Source: Streptomyces caniscabiei
GTDB taxonomy: Bacteria > Actinomycetota > Actinomycetes > Streptomycetales > Streptomycetaceae
Assembly: GCF_014930365.1 (NCBI RefSeq)
Contig: NZ_JABXWI010000003.1
Span: forward strand, 620,001 to 684,000
Reading direction: 5' to 3'
DNA: 64,000 nucleotides
Positions 18,681-27,297 of the stretch are shown here, piece by piece; the stretch's first letter is position 1; the number at the start of each line of letters is the position of its first letter. Under the pieces are notes generated by a model, which ran no database searches, was not told where the DNA came from, and saw nothing but the letters and a program-made list of their open reading frames with translations. A program made the translations under genes and the position numbers.

Positions 18681-20869
18681 GCCCCCAGCCGCAGGCAGCC
18701 GTAGGTGCGCCGCTGTCCCGGGTGGACGGCCGGCTGAAGGTCACGGGCAAGGCGGAGTACGCCGCCGAGCACGACCTCAAGGGCACCGTGCACGCCGTCA
18801 TCGTCGACGCGAGCATCGGCCGCGGCCGTGTCAGGTCCATCGACACACGCGCCGCCGAGAAACACGCCGGTGTGCTGCGGGTGATCCACCACGGCAACGC
18901 TCCGAAGCTCCCCTACCGGGACAACACCGGGTCCAACAACCCGGCCGGGCGCAGGCTGCGCGTCTTCCAGGACGACCGGGTGCTCTTCCACGGCCAGCCG
19001 GTCGCCGTCGTCGTGGCCACCACGCTGGAGGCGGCCCAGCACGGCGCCAGCCTGGTCAGGGTCCGCTACGACGCCGAGAAGCCCTCGACCGACATCACCA
19101 AGGGCAAGCCTGGCGAGCCCACGAACTACACGCGCGGCGAAGCCGAAGCCGGGCTGCGCTCCTCCGCCGTACGGCTGGACCTGACCTATGAGCTGGCGCG
19201 CAACCATCACAACCCGATGGAGCCGCACGCCACCGTCGCCCGCTGGGACGGCAACAAGCTCACGGTCTGGGACAAGACCCAGTGGGTGATGGGCACGCAC
19301 GACGAGATCGCCGCGGTCTTCGACCTCCCGGCGGACGCGGTGCGGGTCATCAACCCGTTCGTCGGGGGCGGGTTCGGCAGCGGGCTGCGCTGCTGGCCGC
19401 ACACGATCGTCGCCGCGCTGGCCGCACGGGTGACGCGGCGCCCGGTGAAGCTGGTGCTGTCGCGCAAGCAGATGTACTTTGGCACCGGCTTCCGGCCGGC
19501 CTACGAGTACCGGCTGCGCCTCGGCAGCGACCGGCGCGGCAAGCTGAACGCCGCGATCCACGACATCGAGCACGAGACCTCGTCGTACGAGACGTTCTTC
19601 GAGGCCGTCCTGGGCACGGGCCAGATGATGTACAGCATGCCCAACGTCCGCCAGGCTTACCGGCAGGTGCCGTTGGACGTGAACACCCCGATCTGGATGC
19701 GCGGGCCCGGCTTCGCCCCCGCGTCGTTCGTGATCGAGTCGGCCATGGACGAGCTTGCTGACAAGCTCGGCATCGATCCGATCGAGCTGCGGCGGCGCAA
19801 CGAACCGGCCGAGGACGAGTCGACCAACGAGCCGTTCTCCTCCCGCCGGCTGAGTGAGTGCTACACGGTCGGCGCCCGCGAGTTCGGCTGGGACCGCCGC
19901 AACCCCAAGCCGCGCTCCACACGGGAGGGGAACCTGCTGATCGGCCTGGGCATGGCCGCCGGGGCCTACGACTGCGGGCGGTATCCGGGGCAGGCCAGGG
20001 CTCGGCTGGATGCCGACGGCACGGCGGTCGTGGAGGCGGCCACCACTGACATGGGGCCGGGCACGTACACCTCCCAGACTCAGGTCGCCGCGGACGCCCT
20101 CGGGTTGACCATGCGCACGGTGACTTTCCGGCTGGGGGACTCGGAGTATCCGTTCACCTCGCCGCACGGCGGTTCGTCGACCATGGCCAGTGTCGGCTCG
20201 GCCGTCGTCGACGCCTGCAACAAGGTGCGCCAGCAGGCGATCAAGCTGGCCGTGGAGGACCGCGATTCGCCGCTGTACGGCGTGAACGCGGACGACGTGG
20301 TCGTGCGCAACGGCCGACTGCACGTGCACAACAACACGGCGCGCGGGGAGACGTACAAGAGTCTGCTGGCCCGTAACGACCGTTCCCACCTGGAAGCGAA
20401 CGGTTCCTACGACGGGCCGGGCAGCGACCGGTCCGCCTACTTCGCCTACAGCGCGACCTTCGCCGAGGTCTCGGTGGACGCGGACCTGGGGCTGGTGCGG
20501 GTACGGCGGATGCTCGGGGTGTACGACGCGGGCCGCATCATCAGCCCCAAGCTCGCCGACAGCCAGGCGATCGGCGGCATCGTGGGTGGCATCGGCCAGG
20601 CGCTGCTGGAGGACACGGTCACCGACCACCGCGACGGGCGGATCGTGAACGCCAGCCTCGCCGACTACCTCGTCCCGGTCAACGCCGACGTCCCCGAGAT
20701 CAAGGCGATCTACCTGGACGGCGAGGACAACGCCGGCAACCTGCTGGGCGTCAAGGGCCTCGGCGAGGTCGTCCAGGTGGGCGTGGCGGCCGCGATCGGC
20801 AACGCGGTATTCAACGCCACCGGCCGCCGCATCCGCCAACTGCCCATCACCGCCGAGGCGTTGCTCTGA
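18677..20869 (+). CDS. Molybdenum hydroxylase molybdopterin-binding subunit (PaoC/YagR-like)
   Basis: 730 aa catalytic subunit. The N-terminal aldehyde oxidase a/b hammerhead starts SRVDGRLKVTGKAEYAAEH. The Moco domain shows NPFVGGGFGSGLRCW, then ARLDADGTAVVEAATTDMGP, and near the C-terminus the active-site glutamate in LGVKGLGEVVQ. The length matches PaoC. ATG at 18677 was chosen because it couples to the preceding stop; an upstream in-frame extension would lie inside the FAD-subunit gene. No Tat signal of its own, so it would be carried out with the small subunit. Real substrate unknown. Confidence 0.93.
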   Translation: MSPQPQAAVGAPLSRVDGRLKVTGKAEYAAEHDLKGTVHAVIVDASIGRGRVRSIDTRAAEKHAGVLRVIHHGNAPKLPYRDNTGSNNPAGRRLRVFQDDRVLFHGQPVAVVVATTLEAAQHGASLVRVRYDAEKPSTDITKGKPGEPTNYTRGEAEAGLRSSAVRLDLTYELARNHHNPMEPHATVARWDGNKLTVWDKTQWVMGTHDEIAAVFDLPADAVRVINPFVGGGFGSGLRCWPHTIVAALAARVTRRPVKLVLSRKQMYFGTGFRPAYEYRLRLGSDRRGKLNAAIHDIEHETSSYETFFEAVLGTGQMMYSMPNVRQAYRQVPLDVNTPIWMRGPGFAPASFVIESAMDELADKLGIDPIELRRRNEPAEDESTNEPFSSRRLSECYTVGAREFGWDRRNPKPRSTREGNLLIGLGMAAGAYDCGRYPGQARARLDADGTAVVEAATTDMGPGTYTSQTQVAADALGLTMRTVTFRLGDSEYPFTSPHGGSSTMASVGSAVVDACNKVRQQAIKLAVEDRDSPLYGVNADDVVVRNGRLHVHNNTARGETYKSLLARNDRSHLEANGSYDGPGSDRSAYFAYSATFAEVSVDADLGLVRVRRMLGVYDAGRIISPKLADSQAIGGIVGGIGQALLEDTVTDHRDGRIVNASLADYLVPVNADVPEIKAIYLDGEDNAGNLLGVKGLGEVVQVGVAAAIGNAVFNATGRRIRQLPITAEALL

Positions 20870-20889
20870 CATCACCGCCTCCTTGGACG

Positions 20890-20926
20890 GGTCCGGCAGC
20901 CGAACCCCCCGTACGGCTGCTGGACC
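20890..20926 (+). terminator. Hairpin between Moco subunit and xdhC
   Basis: 13-bp arms (GGTCCGGCAGCCG and a complement with one G-T pair) around an 11-nt loop, in the 147-bp gap after the catalytic subunit. It could lower read-through into xdhC and moaA, giving less maturation protein than enzyme. Confidence 0.5.
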
Positions 20927-21016
20927 CCCGGGTCGCCGCCGCGCATGCGCCCCCGTCGACGCGGCGGCGACCTGATCCACCTTCTGCGACAGCGACCGTC
21001 TGCTCTGGAGCCCTCC

Positions 21017-22183
21017 ATGCTGAACATCGCGGACACACTGCACCGTTGGTGCCGCGAGGAACGCCCCTTCGCCCTGGCCACTGTCGTCGGCGTCACCGGC
21101 AGCGCACCCCTGCCCATCGGTACGTCGGTGGCGGTGGACGTGGACGGCAACGCCCTCGGCAGCATCTCCGGCGGCTGTGTCGAGGGTGCGGTGTACGAGC
21201 TGTGCCAACAGGTGCTCCAGGAGCAAGGCGCTCCACAGCGTGCCCGGTTCGGCTACTCCGACGACGACGCCTTCGCCGTCGGCCTGACCTGCGGCGGCGA
21301 ACTCGACGTCCTCGTCCAGCGCATCGACCCCGGCGCCCAGCCGCATCTCGGCGCGGCGTTCGCCGAGGCGGTCGAGGGCCGGCCCGCCGCCGTCGCCCAG
21401 GTCGTGGACGGGCCCGAGAGGATGCTCGGCACGACGTTGAGCGTGCTCGGCGACAGCTGGATCGCCGACCGCGCGCTCGGCGACGGGCCGACCGGCCGAG
21501 CCGTGGGCGACCGGGCCACCGCCCAACTGCGCAGCGGACGCACCGGACTTGTCTCGCTCGGCGGCGACGCCGACACCTGCCCCGAGCAGCTCACCGCCCT
21601 CGTCCACGTGGCCGCCACCCGTCCCCGCATGCTGATATTCGGCGCCATCGACTTCGCCGCCGCCCTCGCCCAGGCTGGCCGCTTCCTGGGCTATCACGTC
21701 ATTGTGTGCGACGCCCGACCCGTCTTCGCCACCGAAGCCCGATTCCCGCACGCCGACGAGGTGGTCGTCGACTGGCCCCACCGCTACCTGGCCCGGACGG
21801 CAGTGGACGCCCGTACCGCCGTCTGTGTACTCACCCACGATGCCAAGTTCGACATCCCCTTGCTCCAGCTGGCACTTGACCTGCCCGTCGGTTACGTCGG
21901 CGCGATGGGCTCCCGCCGCACCCACGACGAACGGCTGCGCCGCCTGCGTGAAGTCGGAGTCACCGACAGGCAGTTGGCCCGGCTGCGGTCCCCGATCGGC
22001 CTCGATCTCGGCGCCCGCACCCCCGAGGAGACGGCCATCTCCATCACCGCGGAGATCATCGCCCACGCCAGCCGAGCGAGTGGCTTGCCTCTGGTCCGGG
22101 TCAGCGGCCCGATCCACCGCGTTTCCGGGGCGGTGCCGGAGACAGCGCGGCACGGGGCAGGAATGGTCTCAGGAACATGCTGA
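21017..22183 (+). CDS. XdhC/CoxI-family molybdenum cofactor insertion/maturation protein
   Basis: 388 aa. The N-terminal XdhC_CoxI domain includes ATVVGVTGSAPLPIGTS, ISGGCVEGAVYE and GLTCGGELDVLVQ. The C-terminal Rossmann-like domain has LIFGAIDFAAALAQ, YVGAMGSRRTHDERL and GLDLGARTPEETAISI. XdhC proteins bind and sulfurate Moco and hand it to their partner hydroxylase. ATG at 21017 was chosen because the family N-terminus begins there. It overlaps moaA by 7 bp and follows the hydroxylase genes, so it is the dedicated chaperone. Confidence 0.9.
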   Translation: MLNIADTLHRWCREERPFALATVVGVTGSAPLPIGTSVAVDVDGNALGSISGGCVEGAVYELCQQVLQEQGAPQRARFGYSDDDAFAVGLTCGGELDVLVQRIDPGAQPHLGAAFAEAVEGRPAAVAQVVDGPERMLGTTLSVLGDSWIADRALGDGPTGRAVGDRATAQLRSGRTGLVSLGGDADTCPEQLTALVHVAATRPRMLIFGAIDFAAALAQAGRFLGYHVIVCDARPVFATEARFPHADEVVVDWPHRYLARTAVDARTAVCVLTHDAKFDIPLLQLALDLPVGYVGAMGSRRTHDERLRRLREVGVTDRQLARLRSPIGLDLGARTPEETAISITAEIIAHASRASGLPLVRVSGPIHRVSGAVPETARHGAGMVSGTC

Positions 22184-23166
22184 TCGACGCCTACGGCCGA
22201 GTGGCCACCGACTTGAGGGTCTCGCTGACCGACCGGTGCAATCTGCGTTGTACGTACTGCATGCCCGAGGAGGGCCTGCAGTGGCTGGCCAAACCCGATC
22301 TCCTCACGGACGTCGAGATCGTCCGTCTGATCGACATCGCGGTCACCTCGCTGGGCATCGAGGAGGTCCGCTTCACGGGCGGCGAACCGCTCCTGCGCCC
22401 GGGCCTGGTGGGCATCGTGGAGCGGGTCGCAGCGCTGCGACCCCGCCCGCAGATGTCGTTGACGACGAACGGCATCGGCCTCAAGCGAACGGCTGCGGCC
22501 CTGAAGGCGGCGGGCCTGGACCGGGTCAACGTCTCCCTGGACACTCTGCGCCCGGACGCCTTCAAGACCCTCACCCGCCGGGACCGCCACAAGGACGTCA
22601 TCGAGGGCCTGTACGCAGCCCGTGAGGCGGGCCTGACCCCGGTGAAGGTCAACTCGGTCCTGATGCCGGGCCTGAACGACGACGAGGCCCCGGACCTGCT
22701 GGCCTGGGCGGTCGAGCACGAGTACGAACTCCGCTTCATCGAGCAGATGCCCCTGGACGCCCAGCACGGCTGGCGGCGCGACGGCATGATCACCGCGAGC
22801 GACATCATCGCCTCCCTGCGCACCCGCTTCGACCTGACCGAAGAAGGCTGCCAGGCCCGAGGTTCGGCGCCCGCCGAGCGCTGGCTCGTGGACGGCGGCC
22901 CGCACCGAGTGGGCGTCATCGCCTCGGTCACCCGCCCGTTCTGCGCCGCCTGCGACCGCACCCGGCTCACCGCTGACGGCCAGATACGAACCTGCTTGTT
23001 CGCGGCCGAGGAGACCGACCTGCGCGCGGCCTTGCGCGCGGACGCCCCGGACGAGGACATCACGCGGATCTGGTGCGAGGCGATGTGGGGAAAGAAGGCG
23101 GGCGCGGGCCTGGACGACCCGACCTTCGTCCAACCAGATCGCCCGATGTCCGCGATCGGCGGCTAG
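22177..23166 (+). CDS. moaA: GTP 3',8-cyclase MoaA
   Basis: 329 aa radical-SAM enzyme making the first intermediate of molybdopterin from GTP. The SAM cluster motif is DRCNLRCTYC, and EEVRFTGGEPLLRPGL follows. The second cluster binding GTP is seen as FCAACDRTRLT with a later Cys in IRTCLF, and the C-terminus ends in the essential GG. Finding moaA inside a hydroxylase operon, overlapping xdhC, suggests extra cofactor synthesis is coupled to this enzyme. A housekeeping moaA may exist elsewhere. Confidence 0.95.
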   Translation: MLIDAYGRVATDLRVSLTDRCNLRCTYCMPEEGLQWLAKPDLLTDVEIVRLIDIAVTSLGIEEVRFTGGEPLLRPGLVGIVERVAALRPRPQMSLTTNGIGLKRTAAALKAAGLDRVNVSLDTLRPDAFKTLTRRDRHKDVIEGLYAAREAGLTPVKVNSVLMPGLNDDEAPDLLAWAVEHEYELRFIEQMPLDAQHGWRRDGMITASDIIASLRTRFDLTEEGCQARGSAPAERWLVDGGPHRVGVIASVTRPFCAACDRTRLTADGQIRTCLFAAEETDLRAALRADAPDEDITRIWCEAMWGKKAGAGLDDPTFVQPDRPMSAIGG

Positions 23167-23568
23167 GAAACTCTCTCCTAAGATAGAAACCTGCTCGGGA
23201 GGGAAATCCCACTACTCGCCGCTGCATTCCTTAGACTCCGTCGAAGTGATATGGCCCGCATTCGGGACCGGCGAGAATACTGCCGGACGTTTTCCTGTTC
23301 CAAGCTGATTAATCGGCACTGCGACCGTCACGGCGACACGCGTCGCGCAGCAGAGCAGGGTGAAGGTCACCGGGCAGGTCCTTCACCGAGGATGACGCGA
23401 CGCGGGGTGACCCTGCTGCGGTCGTTGGATATCCGGAGAACGGCGGCGGCCTGGAGCTGCGGACGGCCACGGGCAGGTGTCCGCTCTCCTCAACTATGGC
23501 GCCCGGGCCGACGCACCGGTCCGGATGCGGGCTGTGTCGTGTAGCTGCCGCATCGTGCCCGGCAAAGG

Positions 23569-23649
23569 GGGAGGGTTTCATCCCCGGATGTTCTTCTTCC
23601 CGGATTAATTTGTCCTCTTTTCGTGCCCGTGTCGGCGTGTGAGGGTCGG
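23569..23649 (+). promoter_or_regulatory. Shared promoter element A (two boxes)
   Basis: Distal box GGGAGGGTTTCATCCCC (23569-23585), proximal box GGATTAATTTGTCC ending at 23615, and GTGTGAGGGTCG from 23637. The order and spacings (68 bp from distal box to GTGTGAG, 29 bp from the proximal ATT to GTGTGAG) are identical to the element before the alcohol dehydrogenase gene at 28350. It precedes the membrane protein at 23787. The rest of 23167-23568 is relatively A/T-rich at its start and shows no gene. Confidence 0.7.
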
Positions 23650-23786
23650 AATCGAGTTTTTTCTCGCCGAGGGATCACGCCTTGGCGATTTCTGTGTGTA
23701 GCCATGGAACCGTTGACGGAACGCAAGGAAACGATGAACCAGGTCATCCCCATCACCGTCGCCGACCGGCACTCCGAGAGGCGCTC

Positions 23787-24605
23787 ATGACGACTCCGAC
23801 GCTGGAGCGGCCCGCTCCCACGGTCGTCCCGGAGCACCGACCGGCCGCCCCAGAGCGACAGGCGCCGGCCGTGCGGCCGGGTAGCCGGAGACTCCGCAGC
23901 GCGTTGTGGTGGGCGGCGTGCCTGACCTGCGGCGGCCTCGTGGGCCTTGTCCTCGCCATCGTCGGCACACTGCGCGGGCGGGCGCCGTCCAGGCTGCGGC
24001 GCGGAGTGGTCGCGGCCGGGACGGCGGTGCAGCTGGCGTCTGGCGCTTGTTTCGCGGTCGCCGGATCCGAGGGCGACGGTGGTCTATGGGAGACCACCCG
24101 CGTGGTGGTCAACGCGCCGGTTTCCGGAGCGGCTCTGCTCTACGGCGTCGGCAAGGGCGGCGAAGTGCATCAGGGCGGCAACGGGACGACCGCTGTGGTT
24201 CTGGACGGCGGGGTCGTCCGCGCCGGCACCATGTTCGGCACGGTCTTCCTGACGGACCAGCGTATGGAGGCGGACTCGCCTCGCACGCAGGGTCTGGCGG
24301 AACACGAGGCCCGGCACGCGGACCAGTGGGCGGCCTTCTCACTCGTCGGAGGGCCCGCCGCGTTCCCCGCGCTGTATGCCGTCGACGAGGCATTCTTCCC
24401 CTGTGCGTTCAACCACTTCGAACGGCAGGCCGGACTCGATGACGGCGGCTACGACACGCCGTCGGACTGCCCGTCCATCGCAGGCCAACTCACCCTTGTC
24501 TCCCTCGGGCTGGTCGCAGCCTCGGCCCTGGTCGCCCGGCGCAGACTCCGCGGCCCGTCTCCGGCTTCGACCGGAAGTAAGGACTTCCCCCGCTCGGTGT
24601 CCTGA
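23787..24605 (+). CDS. Membrane protein with HExxH motif, uncharacterised
   Basis: 272 aa. A cytoplasmic Pro-rich N-terminus is followed by hydrophobic helices (ALWWAACLTCGGLVGLVLAI and VVAAGTAVQLASGACFAVAG), a soluble region, and a last helix before an Arg-rich end. The soluble part has LAEHEARHADQWAAF (HExxH) and later NHFERQAGLDDGGY, whose Glu could be the third zinc ligand. That layout suggests a small membrane-linked zincin-like protein, but no family was recognised and protease activity is inference. GAGAGG precedes ATG. Its promoter carries element A, tying it to the alcohol dehydrogenase operon. Confidence 0.75.
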   Translation: MTTPTLERPAPTVVPEHRPAAPERQAPAVRPGSRRLRSALWWAACLTCGGLVGLVLAIVGTLRGRAPSRLRRGVVAAGTAVQLASGACFAVAGSEGDGGLWETTRVVVNAPVSGAALLYGVGKGGEVHQGGNGTTAVVLDGGVVRAGTMFGTVFLTDQRMEADSPRTQGLAEHEARHADQWAAFSLVGGPAAFPALYAVDEAFFPCAFNHFERQAGLDDGGYDTPSDCPSIAGQLTLVSLGLVAASALVARRRLRGPSPASTGSKDFPRSVS

Positions 24606-24963
24606 CGACTGGTGCGTGTCCGGTCCTTCGACATCAGGGCAGTCTGAAGCCGGAAGGTCCTATGACCGCAGTCATGCGATAACGCCGCTGGGCGGGTGTG
24701 CGTCCGGGTAGTGCAGGTGAGAGCCGCAGTAGCCGTTTCGGCAGGCCGTTCCCCACTCAGGTGGCACTCCAATCCGATCAACGCGGCTCCATTGCCTGTG
24801 GGTTGGCACTTCGAACACCTCCCCACGACGGCACGGGGGCCTCGTGCGTAGCGGGCGTCAATCCCGTTTCCTCGATCAGTGGCCACGCCTAAAGAGTTGT
24901 GAGCTCCTTGCCGTAAAGCGGCAGCTGCCGAAAGGAAGATCGCTCGCAACTGCGCGGCGAGCA

Positions 24964-25011
24964 GGGAGAAATTCCTCCCCCTCACAGAACGCCCGTGCGG
25001 TGCGATGCTCG
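24964..25011 (+). promoter_or_regulatory. Shared promoter element C (one box)
   Basis: GGGAGAAATTCCTCCC (24964-24979) is a near-perfect dyad. Its ATTCCTCC starts exactly 29 bp before GTGCGATGCTCG (25000), the same spacing as in elements A and B. It lies about 57 bp before the MFS start at 25068. The remaining 24606-24963 has no gene; it contains a 12-bp palindrome CGGCAGCTGCCG at 24919-24930. Confidence 0.68.
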
Positions 25012-25067
25012 ACGGCGTCCCCAGCCCGCAGCGATCGCGCGTTGCCCTGAAAAGAGAATGCCACCGA

Positions 25068-26318
25068 ATGTCACCCACGACCGACGAGCGACCCCGCAAA
25101 CTGCCCTTTGTCGTCTGGGTGCTGTCCGCCGGAACCTTCCTCATGGGCACCACCGAATTCGTCATCGCGGGCCTGCTGCCCGAGATCGCCGATGATCTCA
25201 ATGTCTCCCTGCCTCACGCGGGTCTGCTGATCACGGTGTTCGCGGCAGGCATGATCGTCGGGGCGCCGGCGATGGCGATCGCGACCCTGCGCCTGCCCCG
25301 GCGCTCCACGCTGATCCTCGCGCTCGTCGTGTTCGCGCTCGGGCATCTGGCCGCCGCGCTCAGCTCGTCCTTCGCTCTCGTGCTCGCGGCTCGCGTGGTG
25401 ACCGCACTGGCCACCGGGACCTTCTGGTGCGTCGCCGCGGTCGTGGCCACGACCGCTGCAGGGCCGGCAGCGACGTCACGGGCCCTGGGCATGCTCCTGG
25501 GAGGTCTGACCGTGGCGACCGTGGCCGGCGTACCGCTGGGCGCGTGGCTGGGGCAGTTGTCGGGGTGGCGCGGGCCGTTCTGGGTGCTGGCCGCGCTGTC
25601 GGCCGGCGCGGCGGCGGTCATCGGCCGGTTCATCCCTGGCGACGAGCGACGTGAAGCGCCTTCCGTGCGGGCCGAGTTCGCCGCGCTGCGAGATGTTCGG
25701 ATCTGGCTGACGCTGAGTTCGATGACGCTGCTGATGGGCGGTGTCCTGGCGACGTACACCTACATCTCGCCCCTGCTCACCGAGCGGGCCGGTATCTCCG
25801 CTGAGGCCGTGCCCATGGTCCTGACCGGCTACGGCCTGGGCGCGCTGCTGGGCACCACGGTCGGCGGGCGCCTGGGCGACCGTCGCCCCCTGGTCACTCT
25901 CATCACGGCCGCCGCCACGACCACGCTGGTCCTGCTGTTGTTGACTGTTTTTTCCACCAGCCCCGTGGCGGCCGTCGTCCTGGTGACACTGATGGGGGTG
26001 ACGGGCTTCGCCGCCAACCCGGCGCTCGGCGCGCTGGCTCTGCGCTTCGCCGGTTCCGCGCCCACCCTCGCCTCCGGCCTCAGCGGCGCGGCGCCCAACG
26101 TGGGCATCGCCATCGGTTCCTGGACGGCTGGCATCGCCCTGACCTCACCGCTGCAGCAGGCCGGGCCCCCGCTGGTCGGCACGGTGGCGGCCGCCCTCAC
26201 CCTCGTACCGCTGACCACCCTCGCACTGATGCGCGCCACCCGCTCCGAGAAGCCCCCTCCTTCGCCCCGAGCAGCCGCGGAGCAGCCGATCGGGTGCGGA
26301 CGTCAGGACCTTGGCTGA
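25068..26318 (+). CDS. MFS drug-efflux-type transporter, Cmx/CmrA-like (copy 1)
   Basis: 416 aa, twelve hydrophobic segments expected for DHA1-type exporters. It starts LPFVVWVLSAGTFLMGTTEF, the family N-terminus, with motif A-like text GLLITVFAAGMIVGAPAMA and the loop LRLPRRSTL. Related proteins export chloramphenicol or arabinose-like compounds; substrate unknown. It is strongly similar along its length to the MFS protein at 31199. It is convergent with the XRE regulators and its promoter carries element C. Confidence 0.9.
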   Translation: MSPTTDERPRKLPFVVWVLSAGTFLMGTTEFVIAGLLPEIADDLNVSLPHAGLLITVFAAGMIVGAPAMAIATLRLPRRSTLILALVVFALGHLAAALSSSFALVLAARVVTALATGTFWCVAAVVATTAAGPAATSRALGMLLGGLTVATVAGVPLGAWLGQLSGWRGPFWVLAALSAGAAAVIGRFIPGDERREAPSVRAEFAALRDVRIWLTLSSMTLLMGGVLATYTYISPLLTERAGISAEAVPMVLTGYGLGALLGTTVGGRLGDRRPLVTLITAAATTTLVLLLLTVFSTSPVAAVVLVTLMGVTGFAANPALGALALRFAGSAPTLASGLSGAAPNVGIAIGSWTAGIALTSPLQQAGPPLVGTVAAALTLVPLTTLALMRATRSEKPPPSPRAAAEQPIGCGRQDLG

Positions 26319-26340
26319 GCGGCGCTTGGCTCGCGCCACA

Positions 26341-26367
26341 CGCGAGCGGAAGGTTCTCCCGCTCGCG
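26341..26367. terminator. Hairpin between convergent MFS and XRE genes
   Basis: Perfect 9-bp arms, CGCGAGCGG and its complement, around a 9-nt loop, just after the MFS stop and before the end of the XRE gene. It can terminate both transcripts. Confidence 0.6.
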
Positions 26368-26427
26368 GACCGACAGAGCGTGAGGTCCAGCCAGGCGGGG
26401 TCACCGTCCGTGTGGGCTCGGCACCGA

Positions 26428-27297
26428 TCAGCGGGGAGTCGAAGAGGGCGCCAGGTGCTGGTCGGCGGCCCAGGAGGCGAGGATGCGCAGCCGCTCGTGG
26501 GTGGGGGATCCGGGGGTGGCGGTCCAGACGGTCAGGTGCTGGTCGGGGTCGGTGTTGGCGGTGAGGGTGTCCCAGTCCAGGACGAGTTCGCCGACGACGG
26601 GATGGTTGAGGGTCTTGGTGCCCACGGTGCGGGCGGCGACCTTGTGGTCGCCCCACCACTGGGCGAACTGCTTGTCACGGGTGGACAGTTCACCGACCAG
26701 CTCGATGAGACGGGGGTCCTCGGGATACTGCGCCGCCTCCATCCGCACCTGTGAAACGGCGATCCGCGCCGAGCTCTCCCAGTCGGCGTACAGGGTGCGC
26801 ATCGCCGGATCGATGAAGATGAGCCGGGGGTAGTTGCGGTGCTTTTCCGGAATGCGGGAGAAGTCGGTGACCAGCGCGGCGGCCAGCGCGTTCCACGCCA
26901 GGATGTCCCCGCGTCGCCCCTGCACGATGGCCGGGGTGGCGGTGAGGTCGTCCAGTACGCGCTGCAGCTGGGGCTGGACCTTCTGCCTGCCGTGGCGTCG
27001 GGCGCGGGCGGTGGTCTTGCCCGCGAGCTGGAACAGATAGCCGCGCTCGTCGTCGTCCAGGTGGAGGACACGGGCGATCGTGTCCAGCACGGGCGCGGAC
27101 GCCTGCATACGCCCCTGCTCGAGCCGGGTGTAGTAGTCGGTGCTGATGGAGGCGAGCTGGGCGACCTCCTCCCGGCGCAGCCCAGCCACCCGGCGGGGCC
27201 CGCCCGTCTCCGGCAGCCCGACCGCGCGGAGGCTCAGTTCCGAACGGCGCTTCTTGAGGAACTCGCCGAGCTCATTGAGAGGAACGTTGCTGGTCAT
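26428..27297 (-). CDS. XRE-family regulator with MmyB-like ligand domain (copy 1)
   Basis: 289 aa. The N-terminal HTH reads LGEFLKKRRSEL then RREEVAQLASISTDYYTRLEQGR. The C-terminal ligand-binding domain has GRRGDILAWNALAAALVTDF, RTLYADW and VGTKTLNHPVVGEL, the MmyB/MltR-like arrangement that binds small or fatty ligands. Start at MTSNVPLN, whose GGGAAGC ribosome site is shared with copy 2. Its ATG overlaps the stop of copy 2 by 4 bp, so both are made from one message. It is roughly four-fifths identical to copy 2 by eye, so a tandem duplication. Confidence 0.9.
   Translation of the reverse strand: MTSNVPLNELGEFLKKRRSELSLRAVGLPETGGPRRVAGLRREEVAQLASISTDYYTRLEQGRMQASAPVLDTIARVLHLDDDERGYLFQLAGKTTARARRHGRQKVQPQLQRVLDDLTATPAIVQGRRGDILAWNALAAALVTDFSRIPEKHRNYPRLIFIDPAMRTLYADWESSARIAVSQVRMEAAQYPEDPRLIELVGELSTRDKQFAQWWGDHKVAARTVGTKTLNHPVVGELVLDWDTLTANTDPDQHLTVWTATPGSPTHERLRILASWAADQHLAPSSTPR

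Noticed and set aside
18401..22153. Open frame of about 1250 codons on the minus strand opposite the molybdenum hydroxylase and xdhC genes
   Set aside because: It lies antisense to four clear genes, reads as low-complexity Arg/Gly/Asp/His text with no domain, and is a known side effect of high GC at third positions.
23197..23210. GGGAGGGAAATCCC as a fourth copy of the shared promoter boxes
   Set aside because: The half-site resembles the distal box, but the proximal box and GTGTGAG string are not at the expected +39 and +68 positions.
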